Shown: positions 7,080 to 8,827 of the stretch, one piece after another | Position numbering within the stretch: the stretch's first letter is position 1 | Layout: the number at the start of each line of letters is the position of its first letter | NCBI GenBank assembly: GCA_000431135.1 | Contig: HF987794.1 | Location: 1 to 8,827 of the forward strand | Direction: 5' to 3' | Length of the DNA: 8,827 bases | DNA from: Clostridium sp. CAG:590 | Lineage (GTDB): Bacteria > Bacillota > Clostridia > Lachnospirales > Lachnospiraceae | The notes under the pieces: model-generated | The model's database searches: none | What the model was told of the DNA's origin: nothing | Seen by the model: the letters and a program-made list of their open reading frames with translations, nothing else | Made by a program: the position numbers and the translations under genes

Positions 7080-8228
7080 CTATCCATCCGCTCCCATAAA
7101 CATAATAAACAATACAACAAGAAAATAAAATATAAGCAAGTAGACAACCGTAAATATCCAGTGTAATTTCTTATTTCCACTCATTAACGGTAACTGATAT
7201 CGAATACCGCGATAATTTCCCAAAAACAATATAGTACCAATCAAAATTACGACCATCGCAATTCGATTTAACCAAAGAGGATACCCCGTTAATGCAATCC
7301 CATCCGAATTAGTTGCAGACATTGTTATTGCAATCCACAAGCTACCCCAATATCCATAAAAAGCAACTAACATTTTCCACAGCACCCCGGAGCGAAAACC
7401 AACCGGAAATTTTTCATTGTATGAATACAAACTTCGTGTAAACAAGTTCGTATGTCTCCGATCAGTCATATGTCTTTTATTAACATCTTGCCGCCATCCC
7501 TGATCCTTTGCTGCAAGAAACTTCAACAAATCTTTTTCAAATTCGTCCACGTTCTGATAGCGTCGTTGCTTATCTATATTTACGCATTTTTGAATAACAG
7601 GTAATAATTTTCCATCATATATTTGACTCTCTGGGAAATCCTTTGTTATCAGATAATACATCGTAACACCTAGTGCATATATGTCCGTTCTTTGATCTGA
7701 CTGTCCAAATCCATATTGTTCAGGAGCTGCAAATTTTCTTGTTCCCATAAGCCTTGTATCTTCATTTTGACCATAGCTAAACTCTCTTGCCGCATTAAAA
7801 TCAATTAGTTTTACAACTCCATCATTGCTTACCATAATATTAGAAGGTTTGATATCCCGATGAATAATAGGTGGATCACTTTTATGCAATATATGAATTG
7901 TATCACACAGTTGATACATAATCCGCGCTGTCTGTATTTCAGAAAAAGTACCATCTCTCTCCAATGCTTTTTCTAATGAAATACCATGAATATATTCCTC
8001 TATTACTGTTAAACCGTCTTCCTCCTCCACGCATAATATTATCCCCGGTATATTAGGTATACAGCTATTCTGTAATTGAAAATATACCTCTTTATTATAC
8101 AATTGCATCTTTTTCTTTACATAAAGAATTCCTGTCTCATTATGCCGAACCAACCATATTGATTTTATATCATCTAATTGCATTAATTCCTCATAACAGG
8201 ATAATTTATATCTTTCTTCTATCGTCAT
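7080..8228 (-). CDS. Membrane-anchored Ser/Thr protein kinase with DFN motif
   Basis: A 382-residue Hanks-type Ser/Thr kinase. Present are a Lys run at 38-40 that includes the VAIK-type Lys, a possible alpha-C Glu47, the catalytic loop HRDIKPSN (123-130, Asp125 and Asn130), the metal-binding Asp143 in DFN (143-145) instead of DFG, GT (162-163), AAPE (167-170), and TDIYALG (181-187). A textbook glycine-rich loop is absent. The kinase domain ends near 235. A basic linker leads to three hydrophobic segments (about 281-303, 318-337 and 355-378), so the kinase is cytoplasmic with almost nothing outside the membrane. There are no PASTA repeats and no PP2C phosphatase beside it, unlike PrkC. The ATG at 8228 gives the expected N-terminus but its AAGGGG is 17 bases away. 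An in-frame ATG at 8183 has GAGG six bases upstream but would trim the first strand. It diverges from the HTH gene. Confidence 0.88.
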   Translation of the reverse strand: MTIEERYKLSCYEELMQLDDIKSIWLVRHNETGILYVKKKMQLYNKEVYFQLQNSCIPNIPGIILCVEEEDGLTVIEEYIHGISLEKALERDGTFSEIQTARIMYQLCDTIHILHKSDPPIIHRDIKPSNIMVSNDGVVKLIDFNAAREFSYGQNEDTRLMGTRKFAAPEQYGFGQSDQRTDIYALGVTMYYLITKDFPESQIYDGKLLPVIQKCVNIDKQRRYQNVDEFEKDLLKFLAAKDQGWRQDVNKRHMTDRRHTNLFTRSLYSYNEKFPVGFRSGVLWKMLVAFYGYWGSLWIAITMSATNSDGIALTGYPLWLNRIAMVVILIGTILFLGNYRGIRYQLPLMSGNKKLHWIFTVVYLLIFYFLVVLFIMFMGADG

Positions 8229-8239
8229 CGTAACTTGTC

Positions 8240-8268
8240 TTGTAACCCCTTCCCTAATATACTATAAT
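8240..8268 (+). promoter_or_regulatory. Promoter of the HTH gene
   Basis: TTGTAA (8240-8245) and a perfect TATAAT (8263-8268) are exactly 17 bases apart. The predicted start near 8275 gives a leader of roughly 95 bases. A second, offset reading (TTGTCT at 8235-8240 and TATACT at 8258-8263, also 17 apart) is nearly as good, so start-site choice may vary. Confidence 0.65.
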
Positions 8269-8277
8269 TCATTATAG
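8262..8277. promoter_or_regulatory. 16-base inverted repeat holding both -10 boxes (candidate operator)
   Basis: CTATAAT and ATTATAG are perfect inverted copies separated by TC. Each arm contains one of the two divergent -10 boxes. It is a natural dyad for a dimeric HTH regulator such as the adjacent protein, although two facing -10 consensus boxes produce much of this symmetry by themselves. Confidence 0.5.
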
Positions 8278-8298
8278 CAAATATTTTATTTCTTTCAA
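8271..8298 (-). promoter_or_regulatory. Promoter of the kinase gene
   Basis: On the minus strand TTGAAA (8298-8293, five of six) and a perfect TATAAT (8276-8271) are 16 bases apart. TG one base before the -10 box gives an extended -10. The predicted start near 8264 lies inside the opposing promoter's -10 box. Confidence 0.68.
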
Positions 8299-8370
8299 AC
8301 CTCATTAGGAGAAGTCAAATTATACCTCTTATGTTATTTACAATACAGTTACCAATCAAAGGAGAACATT

Positions 8371-8817
8371 ATGTCGGAAAAATCAACAACAGAATTACTA
8401 AATATTTTAAATAAACTCGATCAAACAGAATTAGACCAATACATTCAGCAATATGGACATACTGAAATGAATGTATTTATTTTTTCAGAATATATTGCAA
8501 AACACCATCTATCCATTGCTACCATAGTCCGCAATAGTAAGGGACTAATCTCTAAATCTTATATATACGATATTCTAAGCGGCACCAAAAAAAATCCATC
8601 CCGCGATATTCTGCTTATTCTTTGCATTGCTGCAAACATGGATCGTAAATCCACAAGAAGAATCTTAGAGGTCTATGGTCAACGTGATTTATACGCAAAA
8701 GACACGCGTGATATCATTATCGCAACCTACATAAACAATAAAAACTTTAATCTAGATCTTATCAACGATGAATTATATCGCCACAATTTACCAACATTAC
8801 ACTCTTGCACAGCGTAA
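8371..8817 (+). CDS. Small HTH (XRE-like) protein paired with the kinase
   Basis: A 148-residue cytoplasmic protein. After a helical N-terminus rich in Ser, Thr and charged residues, residues about 38-91 resemble an XRE/Cro-type helix-turn-helix (LSIATIVRNSKGLISKSYIYDIL, with recognition helix probably near 61-70). Then come the basic GTKKNPSRD segment and a helix around LLILCIAANMD. The C-terminal half (about 92-141) is helical and follows a pattern I associate with Firmicutes HTH proteins found beside Ser/Thr kinases. AAAGGAG (8358-8364) lies six bases before the ATG, so the start is secure. It may be the kinase's regulator, its substrate, or both; no target is shown here. Its last codons overlap a 14-base sequence that recurs near the other end of the window. 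The stop is only ten bases from the window edge, so downstream genes are unseen. Confidence 0.8.
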   Translation: MSEKSTTELLNILNKLDQTELDQYIQQYGHTEMNVFIFSEYIAKHHLSIATIVRNSKGLISKSYIYDILSGTKKNPSRDILLILCIAANMDRKSTRRILEVYGQRDLYAKDTRDIIIATYINNKNFNLDLINDELYRHNLPTLHSCTA

Positions 8818-8818
8818 G
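8805..8818 (+). repeat. 14-base repeat, copy 2 (end of the HTH gene)
   Basis: TTGCACAGCGTAAG is an exact copy of the minus-strand sequence at 41-28. Here it overlaps the final codons and supplies the TAA stop of the HTH gene. Confidence 0.5.
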
Positions 8819-8827
8819 TTTTCACGG

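Noticed and set aside
7080..8228. PrkC-type PASTA kinase
   Set aside because: There are three membrane segments and no PASTA repeats, and no PP2C phosphatase gene or ribosome-assembly GTPase gene lies nearby.
7080..8817. Toxin-antitoxin or phage-defence kinase system
   Set aside because: The genes diverge rather than overlap in one operon, the kinase is membrane-bound with normal catalytic motifs, and no other defence gene is visible. It cannot be excluded because the sequence beyond the right edge is missing.
1..8827. tRNA, rRNA, CRISPR array, insertion sequence or prophage genes
   Set aside because: Looked for and not found: no cloverleaf-like segment, no regular repeat-spacer series, and no transposase, integrase or phage structural motif in any frame.

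Overview
The window looks like chromosomal DNA from a low-to-medium GC Gram-positive anaerobe of the Clostridia, most likely a Lachnospiraceae relative. This rests on strong AGGAG-type ribosome binding sites, a CotS-type protein, a PEGA lipoprotein, a zinc-ribbon/DUF4352 protein and a Ser/Thr kinase paired with an HTH protein, all familiar from that family. It is a protein-family argument; there is no rRNA here to confirm it. Seven protein genes fill the window. Six lie on the minus strand and only the last is on the plus strand. I see no tRNA, rRNA, CRISPR array, transposase or phage gene, and no gap without a gene longer than about 250 bases.

Minus-strand block, read right to left. cca (5977-4625) is a class II tRNA nucleotidyltransferase with an HD domain, and has its own good promoter. 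It is followed by a CotS/APH-fold protein (4547-3312) whose expected kinase catalytic residues all appear to be replaced. Next are a PEGA-domain lipoprotein (3223-1829) and a phosphoglucomutase-type phospho-sugar mutase (1784-48). The lipoprotein and mutase are 44 bases apart with no terminator between them and are probably co-transcribed. A hairpin between cca and the CotS-like gene contains that gene's ribosome binding site and ends in a run of Ts, so it could be a terminator, a translational switch, or both.

Middle. A small membrane protein (6837-6166) has an N-terminal zinc ribbon, one membrane segment, an acidic linker and an exported DUF4352-like domain. It has a long leader on one side and a convincing terminator on the other.

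Right end. A membrane-anchored Ser/Thr protein kinase (8228-7080) is transcribed away from a 148-residue HTH protein (8371-8817). Their shared 142-base spacer carries two near-consensus promoters whose -10 boxes lie two bases apart, facing each other, inside a 16-base inverted repeat. Each predicted start site falls in the opposite promoter's -10 box, so the two promoters should exclude one another, and the repeat is a natural operator for the HTH protein. This stretch is more AT-rich than cca and is closed off by a strong terminator. It is the best candidate for an undescribed regulatory or signalling module.

Most family assignments come from motif recognition and remembered family patterns. 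No database search was possible.
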